A DNA stretch of 64,000 nt, from assembly GCF_007655135.1 (NCBI RefSeq), contig NC_045130.1, forward strand, positions 4,526,001 to 4,590,000, in the 5' to 3' direction. The notes under the pieces are model-generated. The model made no database searches, was not told the DNA's origin, and was given only the letters and a program-made list of their open reading frames with translations. Source of the DNA: Punica granatum (Eukaryota; Streptophyta; Magnoliopsida; Myrtales; Lythraceae). Below, piece after piece: positions 25,050 to 36,778 of this stretch; position 1 is the stretch's first letter, and every line of letters begins with the position of its first letter. Position numbers and translations under genes: made by a program.

Positions 25050-25250
25050 ATGGCCGTTGCTCCTAGTAAGAGCATCAACTGGTTCTCCACCTTCTTTTCT
25101 TGCTTCTTTGTCCCCTTTGAAATTAGCGGCGATAGGGCCGGAAAGAAGCGGACCTCGACTGCCGCAGCAAAGCCCACTTCTGGGCCTGAAGCGGCAATCG
25201 TGGCTGCTGCAAAGCACTTCTCGGCCCCTCACAAAGTGCGGTCGGGCTAG
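25050..25250 (+). CDS. Small 66-residue protein, unrecognised family, copy 1
   Basis: The 66-codon frame starts at a near-ideal plant context (CACCATGGC). Layout: a short basic start, a very aromatic stretch 'INWFSTFFSCFFVPFE' (residues 9-24), a basic middle GKKRTSTAAAKP, and a small-residue tail 'GPEAAIVAAAKHFSAPHKVR'. I do not recognise the family. The hydrophobic stretch could be a short membrane anchor, an amphipathic helix or a poor signal peptide. Support for coding comes from copy 2: same length, no indels, and 36 identical bases over the aromatic part, while surrounding DNA has indels. It could encode a small regulatory protein or a peptide precursor. Confidence 0.7.
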   Translation: MAVAPSKSINWFSTFFSCFFVPFEISGDRAGKKRTSTAAAKPTSGPEAAIVAAAKHFSAPHKVRSG

Positions 25251-25427
25251 CAGATTTTTTAGTTCACATTTATTGGCTCACTCTGCGAGCAGATGTACAG
25301 AAAAGATCCGTCCTGCTGCGTGAGCTTGGCCTTTCTAAACCTCGTGGATTGCAGTTGTTGATTATTCTAAGACCCGAAAATGGGAAGTGCTGCAGTCAAC
25401 TAAGTGCAGTTGATGCAGTTCCAAAGA

Positions 25428-25884
25428 GAGTTATTTGTCTCCACGTGAAAGCTACAAATGGATTTAATAGGAATTCTCTCTTGGGATACAATAAGTTTGT
25501 GAATTTTTTGGTTAACAAACTCGGAAAATTCCCTTCTCTCTCACTCGGTTTTTTCAAGAATTGTTTCGAAAGGTTCGATAATGAATTATGGTACCAAAAG
25601 CTCTTATTTATCTATATGCAATGAGTATTGACCGAAGAGGTGTTTCTCTTCGTGACAGACCTATTGTGTGGGACACGTCCATAGGAGTTACCCCTTCAAT
25701 TATTGTGCATTTTGGACAAAATTCAGAAAATAAACGCCAGCATAGTCGACTACATGCAGCAAGTCCTGTTTCTACGTCCTCTGCATTTGAGTGCTCGCAT
25801 TATTACAGTTGACTGCCCATGGCTTTGTCCCTTGTAACCGAAACCTCGATTAACAGAATTTTGTGCAGCCTTAGGTGTGGAGCT
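25428..25884. other. Spacer between duplication units
   Basis: No gene seen. Short open frames (25349-25624, 25588-25812) show no domain and are not conserved after unit 2. Confidence 0.45.
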
Positions 25885-26167
25885 CAACCAGGTCAATGAA
25901 CAACTTGTGCATGGGCCATGGTTGCTTCTATCTGCTGAGAAGCGACCTCGAAATGCGGTAGCACTCCCCTCAGATAATTTAGCAACATTTTTTGTTGCTG
26001 ACAGGATTGAAATATGTCTGCTAGCGTTTTGCTTGTTGAGAAAAGTCTATAGAACTGTTTTAGTCAAATGACTTGCTTTTTGACATTTCCATGGAAATGA
26101 GGAGAGAGATGTTTCGGAGAAACCGAGAAAACGAGACCGGGGTTTCCTTGATTATCAAGAAATTCAG

Positions 26168-26196
26168 CTCTCTCTCTCTCTCTCTCTATAAATATA

Positions 26197-26229
<33 letters not shown>

Positions 26230-26231
26230 GT
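26168..26231 (+). repeat. Compound (CT)n/(TA)n microsatellite with TATA box
   Basis: CT repeats pass directly into TATAAATA (26187-26194) and then TA/TG repeats. It lies 125-190 bases upstream of small gene 2, so the repeat lies at the core promoter and may vary between individuals. Confidence 0.8.
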
Positions 26232-26356
26232 TTAGGCAGACCATTTCATCATTAGCAATTCAGCAAGAAAGACCAAATTGAACTTCCGAACTTCTGCAAC
26301 ACACACACTAGTCTTTCAGCCAAACAGCCCTTAATTTCCTGCAGCTAGAAAACACC

Positions 26357-26557
26357 ATGGCGGTTGGTCTTAGTAAGAGCATCAACTGGTTCTCCACCTT
26401 CTTTTCTTGCTTCTTTGTCTCCTTTGAAAGTAGTGGCGATAGAGCCGGAAAGAAGCGATCATCGACTGCCACGCGGAAGCCCACCACTGGGCCAGAAGCG
26501 GCCATTGTGGCTGCTGCTACGCACTTCTCGTCCCCTCACAAAATGCGGTTCTGCTAG
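26357..26557 (+). CDS. Small 66-residue protein, unrecognised family, copy 2
   Basis: Paralogue of the gene at 25050: 66 residues, start context CACCATGG, the same aromatic stretch (with VSFE in place of VPFE), and a tail 'GPEAAIVAAATHFSSPHKMR' ending in FC instead of SG. About 50 of 66 residues agree. Unlike its flanks, the frame carries no indel against copy 1, which argues that both copies are or were under coding constraint. No function can be assigned; a shared role with copy 1 is assumed only from the duplication. Confidence 0.7.
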   Translation: MAVGLSKSINWFSTFFSCFFVSFESSGDRAGKKRSSTATRKPTTGPEAAIVAAATHFSSPHKMRFC

Positions 26558-26742
26558 CAGATTTTGTGTTCACATTTATTGGCTACTTCTGCAAGCAGAT
26601 GTTCGGAAAAAAAAAAAAAAAAAAAAACCTCCCGCATGAACTTGGCATTTCTAAAGCTTGTGGATTACAGTTGTAGTTATCGTGAGACCCAGAATTAGGT
26701 CGTATTATGGTCGATAATATAAAGTGTAATCGATGTAGTTCT

Positions 26743-29700
26743 GTTGGACCGGGTCAAAAGGGGATCGATGTATCCTAAAAGAAGAGATTCCAAGGATGAT
26801 GACTTATGAGCTCTCACGAGAACATCCCAGTGTCTGTGTCAGGTCATATAACGAGGCGAGACCTTTCTGTCATGGGACCGGAGCGTGACAGTAACTGAAT
26901 AAGTCCACCATAATATTACTCGTGCATCTCTCATTCTTCACAACAGAACACAATTATAGGTTTGATGTGAACGTATTTGGATGTAAAGAGATCATGTAGT
27001 TTTTTTTTTTAAGAAAACTCGGTAATATAGGTAATGTATGTTGTACTGAAATACTGATTGGTTGCTATTCATATAAAATGATCTTGTTACGCGGTACGGG
27101 AATTAGGCCGATTTGACTGAGAAGAGTTACTTCTTGTTGCATAGCACTGGTACTTGGTACTCCAACGAAAAATGGTTTAAGAAATTCTCTAGTTTCAGAA
27201 ACCAAAATTTCCATGTCAAGGATGAGAAGCATGATCGAATCTTCTTTGACCATTCAAAGATAATTTCTTTTCCTGTATATTCACGAGTGCGCAGAAGAAT
27301 CCTACCTTTGGCAGTTGACACACATAAAAGCCAATGGAAAAGTCAAGTGACTAAAACAGCACTCAATCGTGTTCACCTCTGTCCAGGACAGAACCAAGAT
27401 TTTTATTCAGGGAACAAATTTACGCTTTTAGGATAAAATTTAAAATTTTCAAAATTCAGGGGGACAAAGTACTAATTTTACGTTAAAAAACACATACTTT
27501 TGAGGTAAAATTTAAAAATTTCAAAGTTCAGGGGGGTAATTGCTCCCCTTACTCCTTCATTGGCTCCGCCCCTGCCTCTGTCCTTCGATGATTCAATCCC
27601 TATAGAACATTCTTGTGCTTCAGTGAAGATGTACGGTCGACCGGCAAGATGGCTGGATGGTAATCCGAGCAGAAATTGGTCGATCGACCTCGTTACCATG
27701 CTCCTTGGCCTCCTCCATAGCGATGATATAGCCAAGAAGCACTCAAAAGAATTCAACAAAAGAAGCACTTTAAAAGAAACTGCTTCCGCAACTCGTCTCC
27801 ATTTTGGTTCACATTTTTCCAAACGCGTGAATAAGCAGCATAATGTACCTCTGGTTATAAAAACATGACGTAATTCCATTACCTAAAATACTATGGAAAA
27901 AGGGAAGTATTGCGACTGGAAAATATGATATGGAAGTCGAATTTCTTCTGGTGTTTCGCAAAGCCATTGAAGTGCTTGAACATCAAAAGAAGGATTAGAC
28001 TTCATAATCTCTGATGTTGACATGGGATGCCTAAACAGAACATTGGGATTTTGGCAGAGTTTACTGGGCAAGGAAGTCCGTACTCGGAATTCAAAAATGG
28101 GCTGCGATATGTGGGCCCATTAAGAGAGTTGGGCTCAAAAGAATATATTCTTCGTTTCTTGCGTAATATTGGTGGCATGAAGCCCATATAGAAAAGGAAG
28201 AAAAAAAAAATCACTACACAAAATCGCGATATGGAAGTCCCAAAGATATTGCCCGAGAGAATGCGCGGATGTCTTTTGGTGATCAATAGGAAATGTGAAG
28301 CCCCGAGGAGAAGTTCAGGAGACTTCCAAGCCAATCAGTTGGAATACGTGTTCTTTTCTCTTAATACAAGATTATATTCTCTTGCGCGATGATAAAAATA
28401 GTCATTAATTTCTTTGACAATTTCAATTAGTAGTTGTTTAGAATGAAAGTTCTATAAGACTCATTCATGGCAGATAAGGACAAGAAGTAAAATTAATCCA
28501 ACTAATTACTCCCAGCGCTGATAGTGGAATTGACTATGACATGCGATGGACTTGATCCATGAGAGTTAGTGGGAGGAAAGAAATTGAATTCTCCTGTGCC
28601 TCTCAACTTCCCCCCCGTGGTCTTTGGGTTAATGGACTCTCATTAGCCATTTGAAACTTTCACCCACCGAACTTTCTTGACTCATTGATTTTCACGATAC
28701 GTAAGAACGCGTTGATAGGAACAAGAGAGCTAAGGACCGCTGCAGATTGAGCGTAGGACACCTAAGACGTAATACAAGAGATTAGGTAGTAACGCGATAT
28801 ACGTGCAGACACTGATAGGGCCATTGAAACCACGTGCATTACACGCTACGCAAGCTCGGTTCCGACATCACATTGAAGTCTCAAAATTGCATCTTCATGG
28901 CCTCGAATCTTTTAATCAGTCTCATAATTGTTAGAAGTTTCGTATATTATTAAAAATTCGGATGACTCCGTCAAAAATCACAGAACTTCTTTAACATAAA
29001 ATACTGTTACGTTTGAAATAGTGAAATCGTTGAATAACAGATTTATAATTAGAGGATGACAAATTGTTTAGAAAAGCACTACGAGCGGTCGCACTTAATG
29101 CCAAAAGGAAGGCATTTAGTGGGAACATCAACTTCTTGGATCACCCAAAACAGGCAACAATATTTTTCTTGGATCGGTTGATGGATAAGTCACAAGTCCT
29201 CTTCTTGGATCACTCACCACTCCACTACGACTGGCCACTCTTCCATCTATTTGCAGCCCCAACTCAACCAATTTTGCCCATTTTTTAATCAATCTCTCCC
29301 TTGACAAATAGAACATATGCTAATGAAATTATTTTTTTGTATTTATGCTTGGATAGTGGGCAATGACTCTTTGATGCCATCATTGGGAACCAAGAAAATT
29401 AATGAGCGTGCCCGCAAAATAATTTGACTCGTGGACGTATACGAAGCACCGGAGTATCTTCATCCACGATTTGCATACATAGAGATTGACAACTTCCAAC
29501 CGATAGTCAAAGGCTACGGTGATATATTAAATTTACCTTGGAAAACCATTGCAATTCGGTGTAAGAATGAGACGTAGTGCCATTCTACTAGTCAAGGGGC
29601 AACCCTAATGACCAGGCTCAAGCTGCACGTCCTATTGCAAATTCCGCTACTCGGAATGAATGCTTGGGTTAAAATATTCAGGAATCACTCTTGATCTTGC

Positions 29701-30320
29701 TTTGCACTTGCAATGCCTAACATAAAATTCGCAACCATTCAAAACCATCACGGTTTTCGGGTCAGTACTTCCACTATTAAAAATATGATATCGCCTGCTT
29801 GTGTTCTAAGTTGAACATAAAAGGGGTGAGGAGGAGGAAAAACGAATAACGGGAAACTCTGCTTCATGTGGTCGACATGAACTTCCCAAGAGTCTTGCTG
29901 CTGCTGTGAGCTTCGAAGTAGTTAAACATGTTCATCATCTACTCTACCTTTTAAAACTCATGCATTATGCGGGGGAGAGAGATTGCGAATGTGATGGATC
30001 AAGAATCAGATATTGCGTTTGAATCTTCTCGGTTAAGCACTTTGCGGTTTTATGACGAGAATTAAATCCTGCGAGTGGCTCAAAACGTAAAATCCTACCC
30101 CTGTTCTTCTTATCCCATGTCGTGTTGAATGCAGTTATTCTGAAAGCATAAAGAATCTTCCCATAGTCTCACGATTTTTCTGTATGAACTTCATCGATTC
30201 CTCGTGAGAGGACCCGAAATGCCCTGAATTTGGAATTCCAATTTCTGTGGGAGGAACGCTCTGGACTCCAGAAGAAGTTTCCGTATATGACTGCCTGTTG
30301 TTAGAGTGGATGACGAGCGA
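26743..30320. other. Intergenic region, no gene recognised
   Basis: About 3.6 kb of non-coding-looking DNA. It has a direct repeat at 27424-27470 and 27498-27541 (both with 'aaatttcaaagttcaggggg'-like strings), typical of dispersed plant repeats. The open frames at 27478-27879 (-), 28002-28334 (-) and 29064-29288 (+) show no family features. The last few hundred bases before 30321 should hold the 3' UTR of the rhamnosyltransferase gene. Confidence 0.5.
27424..27541 (+). repeat. Direct repeat pair in a dispersed-repeat-like segment
   Basis: Two adjacent, related stretches start 'actttt(g)agg(a)taaaattt' and end in a run of five to six G, about 74 bases apart. Such sequence is often found in degenerate plant transposons, but no ends were found here. 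Confidence 0.45.
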
Positions 30321-32854
30321 TTATACACTTCTTACTTGTTCATCTAAGAGTTGCAAACACTCGTACGGGTTGGAATAGAAGTAATCTTCCTCTTTCGGTC
30401 GGTCTGGGATCACAACTCGTTCCCTCGGGCTGCCCATGCGAAGGACATGGGCCTCCTTCACTGCGGAGGAGAACTCATCCCAGCTCAGCAAACCATTTGT
30501 GTAGCGATCGATCAAATTCACAAGAAGCTTCCTATCCAAGGAGATCGTCTTTTTAAAGCCTAAAAACCTGGACATATTTGAAACAAAACAGAATCAGTTG
30601 TCTGACAGGTCTCGAGTAGTCAATTAATTAAGACCACCGCTTTCAGAAACAGGTACATGATCGTCAAAATTTATAAGAAGTCATAACAATCACCTGCGAT
30701 GGCCTTCAACAACTTTAGCCATGTTTCCGTCATACGTGGGAACAAATACATCACTCTCGAGAGAGACCAAGTAATCAAGAGCGGCCATTTGAGATGAGTG
30801 GTTCTGGAAAAACTTCAGCTCTTCAGGTTTCAGGAGGGTCTCTTTCCTTACCTGCGCATTCGATCACAATGAATATTGATTATGAGAGGTAAACAAATTG
30901 TAGAGGATTGATAGTTTTCGTTTCTTGGGTCACAAGCTCATCTTAACTAGACAAACATGAGATTTAAACTCATACGAGCCAACTGAAATACGTGAATAAG
31001 TTTTACTTAGTATAATGTAGATTCTAAATATTTGCACGAGTTGCTATACTTATCTCAAACAAAAAATTTCTTGTACTCACCAGATTTGGAAAAGCGGCAG
31101 ACAGGTTCGCCATCCTTCTCTGTCCCCCGTAAATTTCTCCAGCAGCAATGTAAATCTGAACATTGGGATCAATGCCCAATGCAGTCAATACGAGAGCTGT
31201 TTCTTCCGGTGTTAATGGGCATAATCCTTCCTTTCTTCTCATTTGGGAATCTATAACTTTCTCCTTCCACCAGGGATAAGCATATCTATAAACAAATGAT
31301 AGGAATCAAATGTTTAACAAAATTATGAGGTCAACGAGGTGCAATAATCAGATGAGAGATTCTACACCTTAATCTAGTCAGTTCATCAGCCTCTGCAATG
31401 TTGCAGCCATGAGAGCAGCCCGAAAAAGCCAACATGTCCATCTCGTAACGAAGATGGAGGACAAGAAAAGGCCCATTTTCCCTCAGAATTCTGACAACTT
31501 TCCTGCCCAGTTCCTCGATCCTGGGCGTAAACCTTAAGGAATTAAAGTTCACTCGGCATCGTAACTTCTGAATTTCAATTGGCAGTCCATTGTTAGCGAG
31601 GCGGGCATCTGTTCTGTTCAGGTGAACAACTTTGTGCTTTTGCACCAGAGGAAGAATCTGTAGGCAGATGGAAGTGGAGATTTTAAGCAGGTTAGCGAGA
31701 AGAGAAGGCTTTAGGAAGAAATACGTTATCAGACATTTGTTTCAATAGGGAGAGCACCTGATGAAGATAATAAGAAATGTTGGACCAGCTAACAGGTGCC
31801 AGTGAGTGGAAAGCTCCGAGTTCGAATCTTTTCCGCAGCCTAGGAGGAAGCTCTCTCAGCACACGGACCTCGTCCCTCAGAGATGTGATGAAATGATTAA
31901 CATCGAATATGTCATCGAAGTCACTGTTTCGTCACAATCACTCAGAACAGTAAGCAGGGAAAGAAAAGAAAGTGATACAAAAAGGCTGATGAATTCTACT
32001 AAATCACCTTGGATCAGCCCAGAAGGAGGTCTTATCTAGCTCGGGGACAATAAGAGTGACATTCAAGTATCTCGCAATAGCGACCATGTCACAAATCTGC
32101 AAGGAAGTATCAAAACAGGAAACTGAGATTAAGATGAACTCCATGAAAGACCGATCCTGAGCACTAAGGTATAACAATACTCACCGCAGCTCGCATTTGG
32201 TTTAGCCCGCCATTGCACGAAACCATTAGATACCCATTATTTCTATACACTCCTACAAGAAACGGAGCATGATTAAGAACAAATGCACGAACGATTTACG
32301 ATGCAAACAACTAAAGCTAATCACCAAAAAGCACAAGATTAAGAACTAACGTGACAAAACAACCGTCCGAACAACTGATATTGAAATTAGCTGTGAGTCG
32401 CTGCCCACAAACTAATTTAGTAGCAAGTTCGAGAAATTCTGAATTTCGGTGAACAAATCTATATAATGAAACAAGGCATTCAGTTGCCCGTATTTGAAAC
32501 GGATGGCAGACTTCACTTACTCTTTGGTGGAAGGAGCACTTTGGTTGCCTGAGCAGATGATTCCTGCACTAAATTGGATAATTCTCTTCCTGCCTCGGGC
32601 TGATTGAAACAAGAAGGCCAGCCCTTCAGCAACCGCGGCCCCCAAGTCTCCCCTAAAGCCACCAACTGGAAAACACAAGTCCAAATCAACGCCGCCGTGA
32701 TCGCCCGAACAATCCACATCTTAGTCCGGGATTTCGAAGCCACGCTGTTCTTAAAGTTCCGAACTTTACCTTCGGCTAGGACCACCAGCCCCATTCTGCT
32801 GAATCTGCCGTGCCTACAACTGCACTGCTTATCAGATTCCTCTAATTTACACAT
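30321..32854 (-). CDS. RRT1: Rhamnogalacturonan I rhamnosyltransferase (GT106), RRT1-like
   Basis: Eight exons (32854-32521, 32252-32185, 32096-32008, 31923-31758, 31657-31368, 31285-31081, 30851-30694, 30567-30321) join in phase to 518 residues; Arabidopsis RRT1 has about 508. It is a type II Golgi protein with a short cytosolic part, a membrane helix at about 47-68 ('[20 protein letters not shown]'), then the O-fucosyltransferase-like catalytic domain. Conserved blocks are '[20 protein letters not shown]', 'SSLRDEVR'-type [10 protein letters not shown], '[18 protein letters not shown]', '[15 protein letters not shown]' and '[18 protein letters not shown]'. RRT enzymes move rhamnose from UDP-rhamnose onto the RG-I pectin backbone. 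The ATG at 32854 is chosen because the RRT1 protein also starts at MC, and a likely acceptor (ACCAG) just upstream would remove the earlier ATG at 32932. Confidence 0.93.
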
Positions 32855-33577
32855 TCTCAGCGCATTATCCGAGTCTACACACTCCCCTTTCTGGTAAACC
32901 TTAAATATTCCCCAGAATAAAAGATATCGCAAGAATCTGAACCTATATATTATTTCCCAACAACCATCAGAATATTTCTTTATTTAAATAACAAAAAAAA
33001 ATCGGCCCTTTACTTATTAAATAAAGTACTAAAGACGCCTAGAATCTCTCAAACATCCCTCGATCTTCATAAACTTGAGAGTAATCAAGCAACCCGGAAT
33101 CGCAGCCTTGAGCACAAAGTGACTTTTTTGTCACTTCACCAATGGTAGAGCTTCACAAGGCGAACAGAGCCGAGCTGAACCGCAGCCCATAAACGGAACT
33201 TTCCGCCGGAAAGTTCAGGAACCCATCCAGCATTCTCGATTCAAGAAATTCCCAGAAAGAGATCCGATCAAAATTTGCATGAACACTCGATCAGACAAAG
33301 AATGCTGACTCTGTACTGCAGCAGCGAAGCTCAAGTGGGGTCGGCAGAGAGGCAAATGATGGAATATGAGCAGTGTTGCTGATTTCTCGGCGAGGGTCGC
33401 CGGCCAGATCCCGGCGGGAGGTGCCGGATAAGGTGGTTGGTGGCAAGAGAGAGAAGCAGAGGGAGTGTGTTTGAGGTGGTCTTAATGGCAGAGGGGGCAG
33501 AGTGAATTACATGTAAACAAGGAAAAGCCTGCAATTGAGGCGCAAGAGATGAAGCATTTATAGTTTTTTTTTTTTTT
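32855..33577 (-). promoter_or_regulatory. 5' leader and promoter of the RRT1-like gene
   Basis: A splice acceptor near 32894 suggests a 5' UTR intron, with the first exon probably around 33100-33500, where the sequence is less AT-rich. No coding sequence seen. Confidence 0.35.
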
Positions 33578-34582
33578 GGAAAAACTATCAATTTGGTTAT
33601 GGCAATATGATATTGCCATCAATTTGTTCCTTCAAACACTTTTACCTTTAATATGAAATTCTTTTTAGATCTTACCTTAAATGACATAACGAAAAATGAT
33701 CAATAATAATTCTTTAATGAAGAATAATTATAACAATTATCCGAGTGATTAGCACCGAGTCTTTAGTTTCATGCATTTTGATTAGTATTTTCTCACGTCA
33801 TGATAAGATCGTATCACCCAATTACTTCTCTTCAAAGACCATATTGTCATCAATTTTGTCTTTCAAAAAGTTTTGCCATCAATATGGTCCTTCAAAGATA
33901 ATATTGCCATCAATTTAATCATCCGTTAAAAAACTATTAGAATTGCTTAATTTCGGCAAACAATTTGTATAAAAAATTTAAAATACAAATAAAAGATGTT
34001 TTTTTCTAAACAGAAGAAAAAATTGCACTCTCAGTTTCTCTCGCACTCTCTTTGTAACAATTAGTCTGTATATGTTCATGTTGTATATATTCATGTTGGA
34101 AATGTACGTGTCTGATTAGTTTCTTTGCTCTTCTTAAAATGGGAAAAATGAAGATGAATGGAGGTGGAGGTGGAGATGGAGACGATCAGCGGTTAACAGA
34201 ATCACAAGGCATGGGTTGGAGTGAGAAATACTACCGATTTTTTATTTCAACAGGCATATTTTCTCTTTTTTTTATGAAAATTATTTGACGGAGTCAAGCA
34301 ATACTAACGGTGTTTTACGAAGGATTAATTTGATGAACGAAATGATCTTTGAAGGACCATATTGATGACAAAAATCTTTAAATAACCAATTTGATGACAA
34401 AAAACTTTGAATGACAAAATCGATGACAATATGTCGTCAAAGGACTATATTGATGGCAAAAATCTTTGAAAGATTAAATCGATGACTGAATATTTTTGAA
34501 AGACCATATTGACGGTAAAAATCTTTAAATGACTAAATTAATAATAATATGATCTTTGAATGGTCATATTGATAGTTTTCTC
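33578..34582. mobile_element. TIR transposon, non-autonomous, with subterminal tandem motifs
   Basis: The two ends are inverted copies: GGAAAAACTATCA at 33578-33590 and TGATAGTTTTCTC at 34570-34582. The inverted similarity continues inward for well over 100 bases through repeated units of about 30 bases of the form 'gaccatattgatgacaaaaa', present several times at 34350-34560 and as the complement at 33600-33930. T runs of seven or more bases border both ends (33564-33577 and 34583-34589), compatible with a T-rich target-site duplication. No transposase frame is inside. It best fits a MULE-like or foldback element. Confidence 0.75.
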
Positions 34583-34589
34583 TTTTTTT

Positions 34590-36391
34590 AAGTTTATTAT
34601 TAGTTTATATAAAGATCGAATATGTGATTTATCTCCAAACCAGAAATAAAAAATATACATATATGCACACACGCATATATATATATACGGAAAACGTATG
34701 ACTCTGACAGCTTAAGAACAATGCCAATTTCGACCGTTTGTTGGTGCTGTTTTGTCATATACTACCGTTCTGTTCCTATCCAACAATAAAATCAAAATTT
34801 TCTTTTTCCCCCTTTTGTATGCAAAAACATCGCATCAGAAATTCTCTGCATAATCTTGCCCAGATTCTTTACATTTCGACTCCAAGATACTCTAACCGAT
34901 ATCGGCAGATATGATCAGAAAATTAAGGTGACGGATGAATCCACCCTGATTCCCAAGTACCTATGGGCATTACCTATCGATAAGAACATGAAACTTGAGA
35001 TCTCGTTCGTCGGGTTTTGGTTTCCATGCTTGTGTTTTGATGGAGATAGTTAACATAAGATATTATGGTGTGAGCCATCATCATAAGATCCCACGAAGAT
35101 GATGAATCCTAAGAACAGAGCTTAGCTACAAGTAGTAGCCGACAGTGCCCTCCTCGGAGATTTGTTCTGCTGTGCAATTCAGATTGGTCGATTTCTAAAA
35201 GTAGATTAAAAGAGCATGTCAACATAGGCATAGTGATAAGAGATTATTGAGGATTACAGTTATTGCCAATATCAATGCAACTGGTCTTGTTGCATTGCGC
35301 ATTTGGGAACATTAGGACTTCGCGGAATGATCGGAGTTCTATTCCCTTTCATCGAACATTAGGCTATTTCATGGAGTCTAATGTATATCAATCCCAGGAT
35401 TTGTCTTTCTAGACGATGCTGTCAAAGTACTCGAGTAATACGAAAGCAAGTCAGAGGGTTAATACTAAACTCTTTATGGTTATGATTGTTTTTTATGGTA
35501 GAGAGAAAACTACAAACATTCTATGAAAGAGTGATGTAGACCCAAAGTAAGTACCGTTGAACAACTACGATTGGGTATGTCGAATGCATATCGAGTTTGA
35601 AACGCGGAATTAAATTACGTTGATCGTTGCGCGGATGGAGGTAAAAATTGAAGGGGCACCACTGCTGCAAGTTATCTGGAGTTTCCCCGATGAGGACAAG
35701 GGCCTCGTGATGATATGTTTGTCAACTACTGATTCAGGATGGGTTGGCAGGACGATTGGCTATAAGGCTTTTCGAATTTAACATGTGACTTTTTGCTTTT
35801 CATTTCTCATGACCTTTGCAGCATCTCCAGCATCTCAATGTTTCTGTCTTTTTTCTTTTTTTTTTTTCAATCTTTTTATAATTCAAAAATGTATTCTAAA
35901 ATGATAATCGATAAGTTTTAGCGTACATGGCTGCATGCCAAATTACGTGTCCAGATCAAACTTCGATGTCCTCCGTTTCATTCATATTTTCCGGACCTTT
36001 TTACCTAAGCGGCGGACGTCTGCCCGGTAAATTGGTGCACTACAAAGCGCGATGACCTAACAATATTCAAATTAAAATTTGCCCGAGTAACGGTATCGAT
36101 TCAAAAGAACCAGCACAGCCAGGACGAAGAGAGACGGGCTGATGGGCCTGTTCGACATTTTTGTTTTGGGGGGGGTTGGGGTGGGAGCGTCGGAATGGGC
36201 CAAGAAAATTCCAAAGCAATGGACAGAGCTTGCATGGCCCACCATACGGATAGGGCTCACAGTCCCACTATCGCAATCGTAAATTTTCTACATTTACTAT
36301 ATACAAATCCGAAATATATATATATATATATATATATTGTTTAAGGGAAAGATGTGCTGGATTGCCGGAACCAACCAATGCTCATTGAATT
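34590..36391. other. Intergenic region, no gene recognised
   Basis: Contains a (TA) tract at about 36316-36337. A stretch at about 35288-35328 (with 'gcatttgggaacatta') recurs inverted at about 45655-45695. No coding features were found. Confidence 0.45.
36316..36337 (+). repeat. (TA)n microsatellite
   Basis: Perfect TA dinucleotide run just upstream of the ascorbate oxidase fragment. Confidence 0.85.
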
Positions 36392-36778
36392 GTCTTCAAC
36401 ACAAGGATCGACGTGATCCTCCAGAATGCAAACGCCTTATCAGTGAACGAAAGCGAGATACACTCGTGGCACCAACACGGGCGCGACTTCTGGGTTTTGG
36501 GGTACGGGGAGGGCAAGTTCACTGGCAAGAACGCCAAGGGATTCAATCTGAAGAATCCCCAATTGAGGAACACAACTGTGGTGTTTCTGTACGGGTGGAC
36601 AGCGCTAAGATTCGTAGCTGATAACCCGGGAGTTTGGTCCTTCCACTGCCGCATCGAGCTGAACCTTCACATGGGAATGGCAGTGGTTTTCGCAGAGGGA
36701 GTGGAGCTCCTTAGCAAGGTCCCCGTCAAGGCCCTCACTTGCAGACTTACTGCCAAGATGGTCCTCAATGGTACCTAG
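36392..36778 (+). pseudogene. L-ascorbate oxidase (multicopper oxidase), C-terminal fragment
   Basis: The open frame encodes only the last 125 or so residues of a protein that is normally near 570. Family blocks are plain: '[11 protein letters not shown]', '[12 protein letters not shown]', '[20 protein letters not shown]' and '[16 protein letters not shown]'. Copper ligands are damaged: the HPWHLHGH motif reads HSWHQHGR (about 36464-36487), and HCHIEPHLHMGM reads [12 protein letters not shown] (about 36644-36679). No upstream exons were found within 1.5 kb. Ascorbate oxidase is an apoplastic blue-copper enzyme; this fragment cannot be active. The frame is still open, so the loss may be recent, or the piece may have been moved here as a final exon. 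Confidence 0.85.

Larger units (their letters stand above)
24590..25427 (+). repeat. Tandem duplication unit 1 (small-protein gene)
   Basis: This segment matches unit 2 at about 25885-26742 along its whole length: upstream ('gacttgctttttgacatttc' at 24791 and again at 26069), through the TATA region, the coding frame, and on to about 180 bases after the stop. The period is about 1.3 kb. Differences are substitutions, small indels, a (CT)/(TA) tract gained in unit 2 and an A run gained near 26610. Confidence 0.85.
25885..26742 (+). repeat. Tandem duplication unit 2 (small-protein gene)
   Basis: Second copy of unit 1, aligned from 'gaagcgacctcgaaatgcgg' (about 25940) through the stop codon and 3' flank to 'gtagttc' near 26742. 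It contains an extra (CT)n-(TA)n microsatellite at 26168-26230 in the promoter/leader. Confidence 0.85.

Noticed and set aside
27478..27879. Minus-strand open frame of 133 codons
   Set aside because: Overlaps dispersed-repeat-like DNA and another open frame on the opposite strand; no domain or conserved motif seen.
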